From Halobacteriales archaeon QS_1_68_20 (GTDB taxonomy: Archaea; Halobacteriota; Halobacteria; Halobacteriales; PXRE01): a stretch of DNA of 64,000 nucleotides. How positions within the stretch are numbered: position 1 is the first letter of the stretch; every line of letters begins with the position of its first letter. Positions 15,930-24,708 of this stretch are shown piece after piece. The stretch covers positions 97,234 to 161,233 of the forward strand of contig PXRE01000015.1 in the NCBI GenBank assembly GCA_003021085.1, read 5' to 3'. Both the position numbers and the translations under genes were made by a program. The notes under the pieces were generated by a model, which was given only the letters and a program-made list of their open reading frames with translations, did no database searches and was not told the origin of the DNA.

Positions 15930-16397
15930 TCAGTCCTCGTCGACGGCGATCTCCTCGACGTGGGACCAGACCTCGGTCATGCGGTCGCCGGTGAGCTCGA
16001 TGATGTCGTCGAGGCCGTCCTGGTCGACGTCGACCCCGAGGTCCCGCATCGCCTTCGTCGCGGAGACGTGGTGCGCGTGGACGTACTCGTCGTCGGGGAC
16101 CTCGTAGACGACGGTGGTGCACGGCAGGAGTCCGGTCAGCGCCCGGTCGAGTTCCATGGCGTCGTGGGCGATCTGGGCGTGACAGACGACGATCAGCGAC
16201 GCGCGCTCGACGTCGTCGACCTCCAGCACGCCCTCGACGAACCGGTCGAGGCGCGTCGTCGCGATGGTCTCGAACCCCGCGATCTCGTGTTCGAGCTGGA
16301 CCCGGTCGACCGCCTCGTCGAACGGCATGTCGAGTTTCGCGTGCAGGGCCTGGCTGATGGTCGGCGACTGTCCCGTCGACTCCTCTGTGGAACTCAT
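15930..16397 (-). CDS. DUF302-domain protein
   Basis: A 155-residue protein with the DUF302 pattern: an FDEAVDRVQLEHEIAGF opening, a central LIVVCHAQIAHDAM strand-helix unit and LLPCTTVVYEVPDDEYVHA. DUF302 proteins are small alpha/beta proteins of unclear role, sometimes next to redox or metal genes. Here the gene lies 78 bases downstream of a Zn/Cd P-type ATPase on the same strand. It probably has a separate promoter (ACGTTTTACA, about 16422-16431). Two Cys residues at about 71 and 92 could bind metal, which is speculation. Confidence 0.85.
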   Translation of the reverse strand: MSSTEESTGQSPTISQALHAKLDMPFDEAVDRVQLEHEIAGFETIATTRLDRFVEGVLEVDDVERASLIVVCHAQIAHDAMELDRALTGLLPCTTVVYEVPDDEYVHAHHVSATKAMRDLGVDVDQDGLDDIIELTGDRMTEVWSHVEEIAVDED

Positions 16398-16474
16398 GGT
16401 CGCGTGATAGGGGGTGGTCCCTGTAAAACGTAGCGACTTTGCTTACGCGTCTCGCCGCCGTGTACCGACCGGTC

Positions 16475-18772
16475 TCACGGCCGGACGCGGGCCAACCGGG
16501 CCGCGTTCCCCGTCACGGCCACGGTCATCCCGACGTCGCCCGCGAGGACGGCCACGACCACGGAGACGTACCCCAGCGGGACGCCGATTGCCAGCGCCGC
16601 CTTGACCGCGAGGCTGGCGCCGATGTTCCCCCGGATGACGCCGTTGGCCGTCCGCGCGAGGCGGTGGAGGTACGGCACCTTCCGGAGGTCGTCGCCCATC
16701 AGCGCCACGTCGGCCGTCTCGATGGCCGCGTCCGTCCCGGCGGCACCCATCGCCACGCCCACGTCGGCGGTCGCCAGCGCCGGCGCGTCGTTGACGCCGT
16801 CGCCCACCATCGCCACGCCGTCGTGGCCCGCCTGCAGTGCCTCGACGGCCTCGACCTTCTCCTCGGGGAGCAGGCCCGCGCGGTAGTCGTCGACGCCGAC
16901 CTCGTCGGCGACCGCCCGGGCGGTGCGCTCGTTGTCCCCCGTCAGCATGACGGTCTCGACGCCCGACGCACGCAGCTCCGCGACCACGTCGCGGGCTTCC
17001 GGACGGACCTCGTCGGCGACGGCGACCGCGCCCAGCAGGCGCCCGTCGGTGCCGACCAGCACGACCGTCTTGCCCGCCGACTGGAGGCGAGCCACGACGT
17101 CCAGCAGGTTCTCGTCCCCTTCGCTGGCGGCGTCCCCCACGTTCTGGCCCTCCGCCGTCCCGCCGTCGGTCACGGTCCCTGCACCGTCGAGGTCGAATCC
17201 CAGGTCCTCGAACAGCGAGGGGTTGCCGGCGTAGTGCGTCCGGCCGTCGAGGTCCGCCCGGACGCCCTTGCCGGTGATGCTCTCGAACCCCGAGATCTCG
17301 GGGGTCGAGACGTCCCGCTCGTCGGCGTGGCGGACGATGGCGCCGCCGATGGGGTGCTCGCTGCGCAGTTCCAGGCCCCGGGCGGCCGCCAGCAGGTCGG
17401 CCTCGTCGGCGTCGACCGGTACCACGTCGGTGACCGCGAGTTCGCCCTTCGTCAGCGTGCCCGTCTTGTCGAAGGCGACGCAGTCCACCTCGCCCATCCG
17501 TTCGAGGTGACTGCCACCCTTGACGAGGACGCCGTTGCGGGCCGCGCTGGTGATTCCCGAAACCACGCTGACCGGCGTGCTGATGACGAACGCGCAGGGG
17601 CAGGCGATGACCAGCAGGGCGATGCCGCGGACGAACCAGACCTCCCAGGCGCCGCCCAGGAGCGTCGGGACCGTCGCCGTCAGGAGCGCGGCGGTGACGA
17701 CCGCCGGGGTGTAGTAGCCCGCGAACCGGTCGACGAACTGCTCGCGGCGGGTCTCGTCGGACTCCGCCTGCTCGACCAGTTCCACGACCCGGGAGAGGGT
17801 GGTGTCGCTCCCCGCCGCGGTCGCCTCGGCCGCCAGGAACCCTTCCTCGTTGATGCTCCCGGCGAAGACCTCTTCCCCGACGGCCTTGTCCACGGGGACG
17901 GACTCACCGGTGATCGGGGACTCGTCCACGGCGCTGGCGCCCTCGACGACCTCGCCGTCGACCGGGACCTTCTCGCCCGGTTCGACGACTACCACGTCGC
18001 CGACGGCCACGGAATCGGCGGGCACCTCCGTCCGCTCGCCGTCCCGCCGGACGGTGGCGGTCGTCGGCGACAGCGCGACCAGTTCCGACAGCGACCCGCG
18101 CGCCCGGTCCACGGAGTACCGCTCCAGCAGTTCCGCGACGTTGAACAGCACCGCCAGCGTCGCTGCCTCGAAGTACAGGTGCAGTTCGGTGGCGAACAGC
18201 GACCCACCGACCGCCGCCACGATGGCGGCGCTCATCAGCAGGTCCATGTCCAGCGAGCGGGTCCGGACGGACCCCCACCCGTTCTGCAGGATGATGCTTC
18301 CGCCCGCGAGCGCGGCCCCGAGCATCAACAGGTCGCCGACGGAAAGCGACCCGCCAGGGACCGAGAGCACGTCGGCACCGCCCAGGAGGTACTGGGCCGC
18401 CAACGCCACGGCCAGGAACGCCGCGCTCGCGCCCGTCAGGACGGCCCGGCGGCTCCGCCAGATGTCGCCGGGTTCGGCCCGGACGCCCTCGTCGCCGACG
18501 GCCTCGACGCCATAGCCCGCCTGCTCGACCACGTCCACGACGTCGTCGACGTCGTCCTCCCCCAGGGTCCGGACGAACGCCTTCCCCTGGGTCGGACTCG
18601 TCTCGACCGACTCGACCCCCGGGACGCGCTCGGCCGCCGTCTCCACCGTGCTGGCGCAGGACGGACAGTCCATCTCCGGCACCGCCAGGACGACCGCTTC
18701 GACGTCTCCCGGCCCACTGGACGCCCCGCTGGTCGGGCCTGCGGACGCCGCCTGGTCACCGTCGTCTGTCAT
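16475..18772 (-). CDS. zntA: P1B-type ATPase, Zn2+/Cd2+ exporter type
   Basis: A 765-residue cation pump. An N-terminal heavy-metal domain carries MDCPSC (about residues 36-41). The actuator has TGES, the phosphorylation loop AFDKTGTLTKG, the nucleotide site SEHPIG, and the hinge GDGVNDAP. The membrane CPC lies in ACPCAFVISTP, and TM7-TM8 show VKAALAIG and GDVGMT. These are features of the Zn/Cd/Pb subgroup rather than Cu. ATG 18772 is preferred because a TATA box (18797-18804) lies about 28 bases upstream and a palindrome (18811-18827) sits just beyond it, suggesting metal-responsive control. Confidence 0.9.
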   Translation of the reverse strand: MTDDGDQAASAGPTSGASSGPGDVEAVVLAVPEMDCPSCASTVETAAERVPGVESVETSPTQGKAFVRTLGEDDVDDVVDVVEQAGYGVEAVGDEGVRAEPGDIWRSRRAVLTGASAAFLAVALAAQYLLGGADVLSVPGGSLSVGDLLMLGAALAGGSIILQNGWGSVRTRSLDMDLLMSAAIVAAVGGSLFATELHLYFEAATLAVLFNVAELLERYSVDRARGSLSELVALSPTTATVRRDGERTEVPADSVAVGDVVVVEPGEKVPVDGEVVEGASAVDESPITGESVPVDKAVGEEVFAGSINEEGFLAAEATAAGSDTTLSRVVELVEQAESDETRREQFVDRFAGYYTPAVVTAALLTATVPTLLGGAWEVWFVRGIALLVIACPCAFVISTPVSVVSGITSAARNGVLVKGGSHLERMGEVDCVAFDKTGTLTKGELAVTDVVPVDADEADLLAAARGLELRSEHPIGGAIVRHADERDVSTPEISGFESITGKGVRADLDGRTHYAGNPSLFEDLGFDLDGAGTVTDGGTAEGQNVGDAASEGDENLLDVVARLQSAGKTVVLVGTDGRLLGAVAVADEVRPEARDVVAELRASGVETVMLTGDNERTARAVADEVGVDDYRAGLLPEEKVEAVEALQAGHDGVAMVGDGVNDAPALATADVGVAMGAAGTDAAIETADVALMGDDLRKVPYLHRLARTANGVIRGNIGASLAVKAALAIGVPLGYVSVVVAVLAGDVGMTVAVTGNAARLARVRP

Positions 18773-18796
18773 TACGTGGACCTCCGCGACGGACGT

Positions 18797-18804
18797 TAAT
18801 AATC
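18797..18804 (-). promoter_or_regulatory. Promoter of the Zn/Cd ATPase gene
   Basis: ATTATTAA on the minus strand, about 28 bases before the chosen ATG. It is flanked upstream by the inverted repeat at 18811-18827. Confidence 0.5.
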
Positions 18805-18810
18805 TCACTG

Positions 18811-18827
18811 ATAGCGGGTCCCGCTAT
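18811..18827. promoter_or_regulatory. Perfect inverted repeat, candidate metal-regulator operator
   Basis: ATAGCGGGTCCCGCTAT has two perfect 8-base arms around one T. It lies next to the TATA box of the Zn/Cd exporter, over the likely BRE position, in the gap shared with the divergent membrane-protein gene. A dimeric ArsR- or DtxR-type repressor is the usual ligand of such a site; no regulator gene adjoins it. Confidence 0.55.
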
Positions 18828-18926
18828 GTTAACAACAATGTGGCTAATATCGCGGGCGTGTTAATAATACCGGCGTCGTCGCGCGAAATCCACGGACATA
18901 TGTGGGCGCGAACCCAACCGCCGCCG

Positions 18927-20291
18927 ATGCGTACCAGGAGACTGGTCGCCGTCGTCTTGGCGGTCGCTCTCGCGTCGTTCGTCGACCCCGCGATGGCCCA
19001 CGCCTCCGGGCTCGGCAGCCAGGACGCCGGCGACGCACCGTTCTGGTTCGTCATGGTGACCGGTGGCGGGGTCGTCGGGGGGTCGTTCCTGTTCGCCACC
19101 CTGCTGACCGACCACGAGGCCATCCGGATGGTCAACGCCTGGCGCCTGCGGGTCCCGGTCGACGGGCGACTCCGGCGGGCGGTCGTCGCCCTGGCGGGTC
19201 TCGCCAGCGTGGCCGCGCTCGCGGGAATCCTGTACGTCGCGTTCGCCGGGCCGGCCAACGGCCAGAGCAACGCGGCCGTGCTGGTCGTGTGGGCGGGGTG
19301 GTGGGCCGGCTACACGATTTCGGTGTACCTGCTGGCGGATACCTGGCCGCTGGTCGATCCCTGGCGACGGATCGCCGGTCTGCTCCCCCGGTTCGACCGC
19401 CGGTATCCGGAGCGGTTCGGTTCCTGGCCGGCGGTCGCCGGCCTGCTCGGACTGGTCTGGCTGGAGGTGGTCAGCCCCGTGTCCGAGAACCCCCGTCTCC
19501 TGGGGGTCGTCGTCGCGGGCTACACCGTCGTCACGCTGGCGGGAGCGGTCGTCTTCGGTCCGGACGCCTGGTTCGGCCACGTCGACCCCATCGCGCACGC
19601 CTTCCGCTTTTTCGGCCGCATCGCGCCGGTCCAGCGGACCGACGACGGACTCGCGGTCGGCCTGCCGGCGTCCACGCTGGCCCATCCCTCGGAACCCGCA
19701 CGGGACGAGACGGCGTTCATCGTCGCGTTGCTGTGGGCGACCACCTACGACGGCCTGGTCTCGACGGGGCCGTGGGCGCTCGCCGCCGAGTTCCTCGTCG
19801 GCGTCGGCGTGCCGCCCCTGTTGCTGTACCTGGGACTGCTCGTCACCGGGTACGCGCTGTTCCGGTTCGTCTACCGGGTCGCCTCCGCCCGGGCGCGGGA
19901 ATCAGCCGAGTCGCTCGTCTCGCCCGGCTACGTGGCCCGGTGGTTCGCCCCCGCACTGTTACCCATCGCAGCCGGCTACCACGTCGCGCACTTCCTCGGG
20001 TACTTCTTGCAGCTGTCCGAGCAGCTGCTCCGGACGGTTTCCGCGCCGCTGACGACGACGACTATCTCGCTGGTGTCGCTACCGGGCTGGTTCAGTAGCC
20101 TCCAGCTCGTGTTCGTCGTCGCCGGCCACCTGTTCGCCATCTGGGTGGCCCACGCGCTGTCGTTCGAACTGTTCCCCGGCCGCCTGCAACCCATCCGGAG
20201 CCAGTACCCCTTCACCTTCGTGATGATCTTCTACACCATGACGAGCATGTGGATCATCGCCCAGCCGTACACCCCACCGCCCTACGTATGA
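18927..20291 (+). CDS. Polytopic membrane protein, fenitrothion-hydrolase-like family (function unknown)
   Basis: A 454-residue membrane protein. It begins with a signal-like MRTRRLVAVVLAVALASF ending in PAMAHA and continues with about ten hydrophobic segments. Conserved-looking stretches are LADTWPLVDPWRR, RYPERFGSWPA, WLEVVSP and FGPDAWFG. These recall a family in actinobacteria and haloarchaea often labelled fenitrothion hydrolase; that label is not proof of activity. ATG at 18927 gives a clean signal sequence; 18900 is an alternative. A TATA-like TTAATAAT lies at 18861-18868. It overlaps the next gene by ATGA and is divergent from the Zn/Cd ATPase. Confidence 0.75.
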   Translation: MRTRRLVAVVLAVALASFVDPAMAHASGLGSQDAGDAPFWFVMVTGGGVVGGSFLFATLLTDHEAIRMVNAWRLRVPVDGRLRRAVVALAGLASVAALAGILYVAFAGPANGQSNAAVLVVWAGWWAGYTISVYLLADTWPLVDPWRRIAGLLPRFDRRYPERFGSWPAVAGLLGLVWLEVVSPVSENPRLLGVVVAGYTVVTLAGAVVFGPDAWFGHVDPIAHAFRFFGRIAPVQRTDDGLAVGLPASTLAHPSEPARDETAFIVALLWATTYDGLVSTGPWALAAEFLVGVGVPPLLLYLGLLVTGYALFRFVYRVASARARESAESLVSPGYVARWFAPALLPIAAGYHVAHFLGYFLQLSEQLLRTVSAPLTTTTISLVSLPGWFSSLQLVFVVAGHLFAIWVAHALSFELFPGRLQPIRSQYPFTFVMIFYTMTSMWIIAQPYTPPPYV

Positions 20292-20623
20292 CCGCGACCA
20301 CCGACACCACCGATTCCGAGAGCGAGAAGCGGAGCGGGCCGACGTTCGAGGTTCCGGTCCCCGAGACCGACGCCAGTGGCGTCGAGGACTCGGTGCCCTG
20401 CCCCTACTGCGACCGTCCGTTCCGGCGGGAGCGCCTGCGGGACCTCCACGTGGGTGAGGTCCACCCAGCCGAGTGCACCGACGAGGAGTACGCCGCCTAC
20501 GAGACTGCCCTGGACGACGAGAAAGACGACCTGTTCACCTTCCACATGCAGATCGTCGTCACCCTCGGACTGCTGTTTTTCGTGTTCGTCTTCTCGTACA
20601 TGGGCGTCGTCACGTTGCTGTGA
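20288..20623 (+). CDS. Membrane-anchored C2H2 zinc-finger protein
   Basis: A 111-residue protein with an acidic N-terminus, one zinc finger (CPYCDRPFRRERLRDLHVGE, His also in VHP; about residues 38-60) and a single C-terminal membrane helix (IVVTLGLLFFVFVFSYMGVV). The finger faces either side depending on topology; with a C-tail anchor it would be cytoplasmic. It starts inside the stop of the upstream membrane-protein gene (ATGA), so the two are translated together and probably work together. No function is known to me. Confidence 0.85.
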   Translation: MTATTDTTDSESEKRSGPTFEVPVPETDASGVEDSVPCPYCDRPFRRERLRDLHVGEVHPAECTDEEYAAYETALDDEKDDLFTFHMQIVVTLGLLFFVFVFSYMGVVTLL

Positions 20624-20624
20624 G

Positions 20625-20897
20625 TCACTCGACCTTCACGAACGTCGTGGTACCCCCCTGTTCGACGGTGATGCGGTAGCCCTCGTAGCTGAACGTGACC
20701 TCCAGCTGCGCGTCCGCCGAGGGTGGATTGGAGAAGACGTGGTCGAGGACGCCGTCCACGCAGTCGTAGATCGTCGTCAGTTCGGTCGCGTCTCGCCCGT
20801 CGATGTCGGCGACGGCTTGCGCCACCTGGACCCCCGGATTCCCCGCTTCGGTGTTTAGTTCGCGATGAACGAGTTCACTCTCGGGCGGGTTCGTCAT
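20625..20897 (-). CDS. HalOD1 output-domain protein
   Basis: A 90-residue protein with the HalOD1 plan: PGVQVAQAVADIDGRDATEL (residues 21-40), a middle VDGVLDHVF helix, and the C-terminal strands LEVTFSYEGYRITVEQGG. It is convergent with the zinc-finger gene, with one base between their stops. This is the second HalOD1 protein in the window after 221-517. The output partner is unknown. Confidence 0.85.
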   Translation of the reverse strand: MTNPPESELVHRELNTEAGNPGVQVAQAVADIDGRDATELTTIYDCVDGVLDHVFSNPPSADAQLEVTFSYEGYRITVEQGGTTTFVKVE

Positions 20898-21032
20898 AGT
20901 ATAGCCTACGGTTCGCTATCCGTTCTCATAGTGGTGCCCATCGGCGGGTGTATCGGCCGAGTAACCGGTAACAACGTGAGACCGACTGATCGAACCTCCC
21001 TCCGTCGCCGCGGGAACGTGTTCGGGTCGGCC

Positions 21033-21584
21033 TCAGGACTCCTCGACGACGACCTGCCCGTCGACGACCTCGACGTCGACCAGACTGGTGACCTCGAAGG
21101 GGACGTCCGCGGGTTCGTCGAGGTGCTTGCGGATCACGACCACCACCTCGACGACCTCGGCCCCGATCGATTCGATGGCCTCGTGCATCGCCGCCAGCGT
21201 GCCGCCGGTCGCCAGTACGTCGTCCAGCAGGAGGACGCGGTCGCCCTCGTGGACGCCGTTGACGTACAGTTCGCCCTCGTCGTAGCCGGTCCGCTGGTGG
21301 ACCGCGACCTCGTCCTCGAACCCGTACGAGCGCTTGCGAGCGACCACGAACGGGACCCGAGAGGACAGCGTCAGGGCGGTCGCGTGGTGGATGCCCATCG
21401 CCTCGGCCGTGAGTACCTTGTCGACCGACTCCACGTCGACGGCCGATTCGATGCCAGCAGCGATCTCTTCCAGGAGTTCGGGGTCGACCTGTGGGAGGCA
21501 GTCGGTCACCGGGTGGACGAAGTAGTCGTACCCCTCGCGGTCGACGACGGGTGCCTCCTGCAGGGACTCCGTGAGCCGCTCCAT
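21033..21584 (-). CDS. hpt: Hypoxanthine/guanine phosphoribosyltransferase
   Basis: A 183-residue PRTase of the archaeal Apt/Hpt type that converts hypoxanthine or guanine plus PRPP to IMP or GMP. The PRPP-binding signature VLLLDDVLATGGTLAAM (about residues 117-133) is intact. KVLTAEAMGIHHATAL and VVARKRSYG form the rest of the site. ATG 21584 (MERLTESL) is chosen over a GTG two codons upstream because the family starts there. It complements the de novo purine genes at the right end of the window. Confidence 0.9.
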   Translation of the reverse strand: MERLTESLQEAPVVDREGYDYFVHPVTDCLPQVDPELLEEIAAGIESAVDVESVDKVLTAEAMGIHHATALTLSSRVPFVVARKRSYGFEDEVAVHQRTGYDEGELYVNGVHEGDRVLLLDDVLATGGTLAAMHEAIESIGAEVVEVVVVIRKHLDEPADVPFEVTSLVDVEVVDGQVVVEES

Positions 21585-21644
21585 GGACACCCCTTCGCGC
21601 GGCGATACTAAAAACGAGGCGACACGCGACGGACCGCCGCGACT

Positions 21645-22412
21645 CTACTCGTCGTCGCGGTCCCAGGCGTGCGGTCTGGCCGTCTCGACTTCGTGTCTGC
21701 CGCCGCCGTCTGGCCAGGCGGCGACGACCACCGCGAGCGCGTACAACGCCGCGACCACCGCCAGGACGACCTGGCCGGGGATCGGTGGCAGCGAGGCTGC
21801 CCCTACCCAGTCGGACCTGGGCTGGAACACCATCAGCTTGAGGAGCCAGGCAGCCAGCAGGACGGTCAACAGCGGCAGGTACACCCGCCGGAGCCGCCGT
21901 GACAGGGCCTCGAGGACGCTGACCTTCGACGCCGGCCTGAGGAGGTCCTCGCTGAGCATCCGGCGCCACTCGTCGTGGGTGACGTCCCGCGAGGGGTCGA
22001 ACACCTGCGCGAACAGGTCTTCCTCCAGCATCCTGACCCGCGACCTGGGGACGTCGTAGGCCCGGTACCGGTGGGCTTCGACCCCGAGGAACACGACGAC
22101 CATCAGCGCCCCGATCAACAGGACGTAGTGGGGGTTCGAGGCCCCGGAGAACGTCCACGTCAACAGCGTCGCCACGACGAGGACCGCCCAGTTGGTCGTG
22201 CGGTCGAGTCGCGCTCGCCATGTCGTCTCGCGGTCGAGTTGCCCGCGGTAGAAGTGCCCGACCAGCGTCACGAGGTTCTCGAGGTCCCGGGTCGTCGCTT
22301 CGCCGATGCCGGGGTCGTCGGCGGCCACGTCCCCCGGCAGTCCTCCGGACTGCTCGGTTCCCCCGCGACCCGACGACCTGTCGGCCGTCCGCTCGGAGCG
22401 TTCGTCGGCCAT
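21645..22412 (-). CDS. DUF2270 membrane protein
   Basis: A 255-residue protein with about four hydrophobic segments. The DUF2270 core is visible: LVTLVGHFYRGQLDRETTWR, then RLDRTTNWAVLVVATLLTW and FLGVEAHRYRAYDVPRSRVR. The first 40 residues are a variable acidic extension. The function of the family is unknown. ATG 22412 follows closely after the stop of a decayed ion-channel gene on the same strand. Confidence 0.88.
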   Translation of the reverse strand: MADERSERTADRSSGRGGTEQSGGLPGDVAADDPGIGEATTRDLENLVTLVGHFYRGQLDRETTWRARLDRTTNWAVLVVATLLTWTFSGASNPHYVLLIGALMVVVFLGVEAHRYRAYDVPRSRVRMLEEDLFAQVFDPSRDVTHDEWRRMLSEDLLRPASKVSVLEALSRRLRRVYLPLLTVLLAAWLLKLMVFQPRSDWVGAASLPPIPGQVVLAVVAALYALAVVVAAWPDGGGRHEVETARPHAWDRDDE

Positions 22413-22449
22413 GTCCTCTCTACGGCGTCGAGGAAACTACCTCTGGTGA

Positions 22450-23061
22450 TCAGCACAACTGCCTGGTAAGCACGAATATCAAAAGGGCCATCAACAGCGT
22501 CCCGAGCAGGGTCTCGACGCTGACGATCAGCCGCGCGTACCCGCCGACCGGCTGGATGTCCCCGTCGCCCAGCGAGGAGAACGTGACCACGCTGAAGTAG
22601 AGGATCTCGCGGAAGACGCCGATCTGGTAGGTGCTCGGGGAGACCTGTGGGTCTTCGATCCGGTAGGTGATGGTCCGCTCGCCGGCCACCTCCCGGATGC
22701 CGCCGGTGGTCGGGTACAGCGCCGCCGAGAGGGCGATGACGATTGCGGATGTGGCGAGGATGCGCCAGGGACTCGTGCCGTAGCGCATCACCCAGCGGGA
22801 CCCTTCGAGGTACAGCGCCCGTCCGTAACGGCCGCGCTCCCGGGCGTACCGCCGCCTGAGGTCCTGCTCGCGGAGGTAGTACCGATGGACGCGCGACGGC
22901 ATGGCGTTGGCGTCGTAGAGGTCCCGTAGCTGGCTGTACACCCACGTCGCGGCGGTGTAGTCGTCTTCCAGTTCGGCGTGGGTCTCGCCGAGGTGACGCT
23001 CGTAGACGGCCCCCTCGTCGAACTGGGTGTCCCGGTCTATGTCGAAACTGCCGAGGGCCGT
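22450..23061 (-). pseudogene. 5'-truncated ion-channel protein (pentapeptide/channel family)
   Basis: The C-terminal part is clear: RYYLREQDLRRRYARE, RYGTSPWRILATS, a membrane helix, a pore loop VTFSSLGDGDIQP and a last helix. This matches haloarchaeal two-TM channels that carry pentapeptide repeats in front. The frame stays open upstream with family-like FDIDRDTQFDEGAVYE, but there is no ATG, GTG or TTG before it runs into the 3' end of the MFS gene. Only GTG at 22941 could start a 163-residue remnant. I infer loss of the N-terminal repeats by deletion. Confidence 0.6.
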
Positions 23062-23122
23062 TCTCGCCGCGCCCGGCGCCGGGACGAGCGCGAGACGAGG
23101 CCCGGACCAACTCGCCGGCAGG

Positions 23123-24337
23123 TTACGACCCGGGTTCGGGCGCGACCAGCGCCAGCGCGCCGCCGCCGACGCCGACGACGCCGGCGGCGAAAAACGCCAG
23201 TTCGTAGGTGCCGGTCAGTTCGATGAGCCACCCCGCCCCGACCGGGGCCACCAGCGCGCCCAGCAGGCCGACGCTGGTCAACAGCGAGACGGCGGTGCCC
23301 CGGACCGAGGGGTCGACCACCTCGCGGACGTAGGCGTACAGCAGTCCGATGCCGAGCTGGATGGTGGCGCCCGCGACGACCAGCAGGGCCAGCGCGGGGA
23401 CGACGGTGCCGACGAACGCCAGCGCCACGACCACCGGGACCGACAGCGCGAACGAGGCCAGCGCCACCGGGCGACGACGGCCGTCGAACAGGCGGTCCGA
23501 GAGGACGCCGCCGCCGGTCCGGGCGACGACGCCGACGGCGGGGAACACCGCGACGACGAGGCCGGTGGCAGCCAGCGACAGGCCCAGTCGGGCCTCGAAG
23601 AAGGCCGGCAGCCAGCTATTGAGGAACAGGTACAGCGAGAAGGCGGCGAAGCCCATCCCGCAGATCACCCAGACCGGGCGGGTGGCGAACACCCGCCGGA
23701 ACTCCGCGCGGGTGGGGGGTTCGACCTCGCCGGCGCCGGCGGCGCGTCCGCCCACTGCCCACCAGAACAGGGCGATGCCGGCGACCGCGAGGACACCGAA
23801 GGCGGGGAGGATGGCCGGCCACCCGGCCGCGCCCGCGATCAGCGGCCCGCCGAGTTGCCCGAGGGCGAACCCCGCGGGCGCGCTCGCGGTGAACACGCCG
23901 ACGGCCGTGGCCTGGTGGCGCGGCGGGACCGCCCGGCCCGCGAGGTTCGCGCCCGCGTTCCACACGGTCACGTACGCGAGGCCGCCGAGCATCCGGGAGA
24001 CGACAAGGCCGAGGTAGTCGCCGCGGGTCGCGGCCACCCAGCCCCAGACGCCGGCGACCAGCAGCGCGACGGCGGCGGCCGCGACCGCCCGCAGGAGGTC
24101 CGTGCGGTCCAGCGCCGCGCCGACCGGGATGCTGGTCGCCACCGCGACGGCGTACATCACGCTCACGAGCCATCCCGCCCGTGCCTGTCCGATGCCGAGG
24201 TCGCCCATGATGGTGGGCGCGACGCTGGCGGGCGCGATCTCGTAGGCCGCCGCCGCGGTCGACAGCAGGAACAGGCCGGCGATAGCCACCCACACCGACG
24301 TGTCCATGGATCCGGCGTCACGGGCTTCCTCGCTCAC
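23123..24337 (-). CDS. Major facilitator superfamily transporter
   Basis: A roughly 404-residue carrier with twelve predicted membrane segments. The loop between TM2 and TM3 has GAALDRTDLLR, and SVMYAVAVATSIPVG and ARTGGGVLSDRLFDGRRRP are typical of MFS halves. The substrate is unknown; sequence style recalls nitrate/sugar-phosphate or drug carriers without decisive motifs. GTG 24337 is used; ATG 24307, right before TM1, is a good alternative. Its 3' end abuts the truncated channel gene. Confidence 0.85.
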   Translation of the reverse strand: MSEEARDAGSMDTSVWVAIAGLFLLSTAAAAYEIAPASVAPTIMGDLGIGQARAGWLVSVMYAVAVATSIPVGAALDRTDLLRAVAAAAVALLVAGVWGWVAATRGDYLGLVVSRMLGGLAYVTVWNAGANLAGRAVPPRHQATAVGVFTASAPAGFALGQLGGPLIAGAAGWPAILPAFGVLAVAGIALFWWAVGGRAAGAGEVEPPTRAEFRRVFATRPVWVICGMGFAAFSLYLFLNSWLPAFFEARLGLSLAATGLVVAVFPAVGVVARTGGGVLSDRLFDGRRRPVALASFALSVPVVVALAFVGTVVPALALLVVAGATIQLGIGLLYAYVREVVDPSVRGTAVSLLTSVGLLGALVAPVGAGWLIELTGTYELAFFAAGVVGVGGGALALVAPEPGS

Positions 24338-24465
24338 ACGACCCTTTTCCGCTGGCGGTGACAAAAGCACCGCTATTCCGGCGAAGCCGTCCCACGAACA
24401 CTGATCGTTCTAAGCGGTCCGGATCGCGGCCAAAGGAGTAAGTAGACGTGGACGCACACGCACAC

Positions 24466-24708
24466 ATGGGCACGAAGACGATTCGGGTTTCCGAAACCGC
24501 CTACGAGCGGCTCGCGGCCCGCAAGCGCGAGGGCGAGAGTTTCAGCGACGTGATTGAGCGACTCACGGACGATCAGCCCGACATCTACGCCGGGTTCGGT
24601 GCCTGGGAAGGGACCGACAAGGGCGACAACGCCCGGGAGGCGGCCGACGAGTTGAACGCGGACGTCGAGGCGACGGCGACCGAGTACGCGCGTCGCAAGG
24701 ACGAATGA
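24466..24708 (+). CDS. vapB: VapB-type antitoxin
   Basis: An 80-residue protein with an N-terminal ribbon-helix-helix (KTIRVSETAYERLAARKREG, SFSDVIERL) followed by an acidic toxin-binding tail. This is the usual form of haloarchaeal DUF7557/VapB antitoxins. ATG 24466 overlaps the toxin downstream by ATGA. Such antitoxins bind the toxin and repress their own promoter. Confidence 0.88.
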   Translation: MGTKTIRVSETAYERLAARKREGESFSDVIERLTDDQPDIYAGFGAWEGTDKGDNAREAADELNADVEATATEYARRKDE

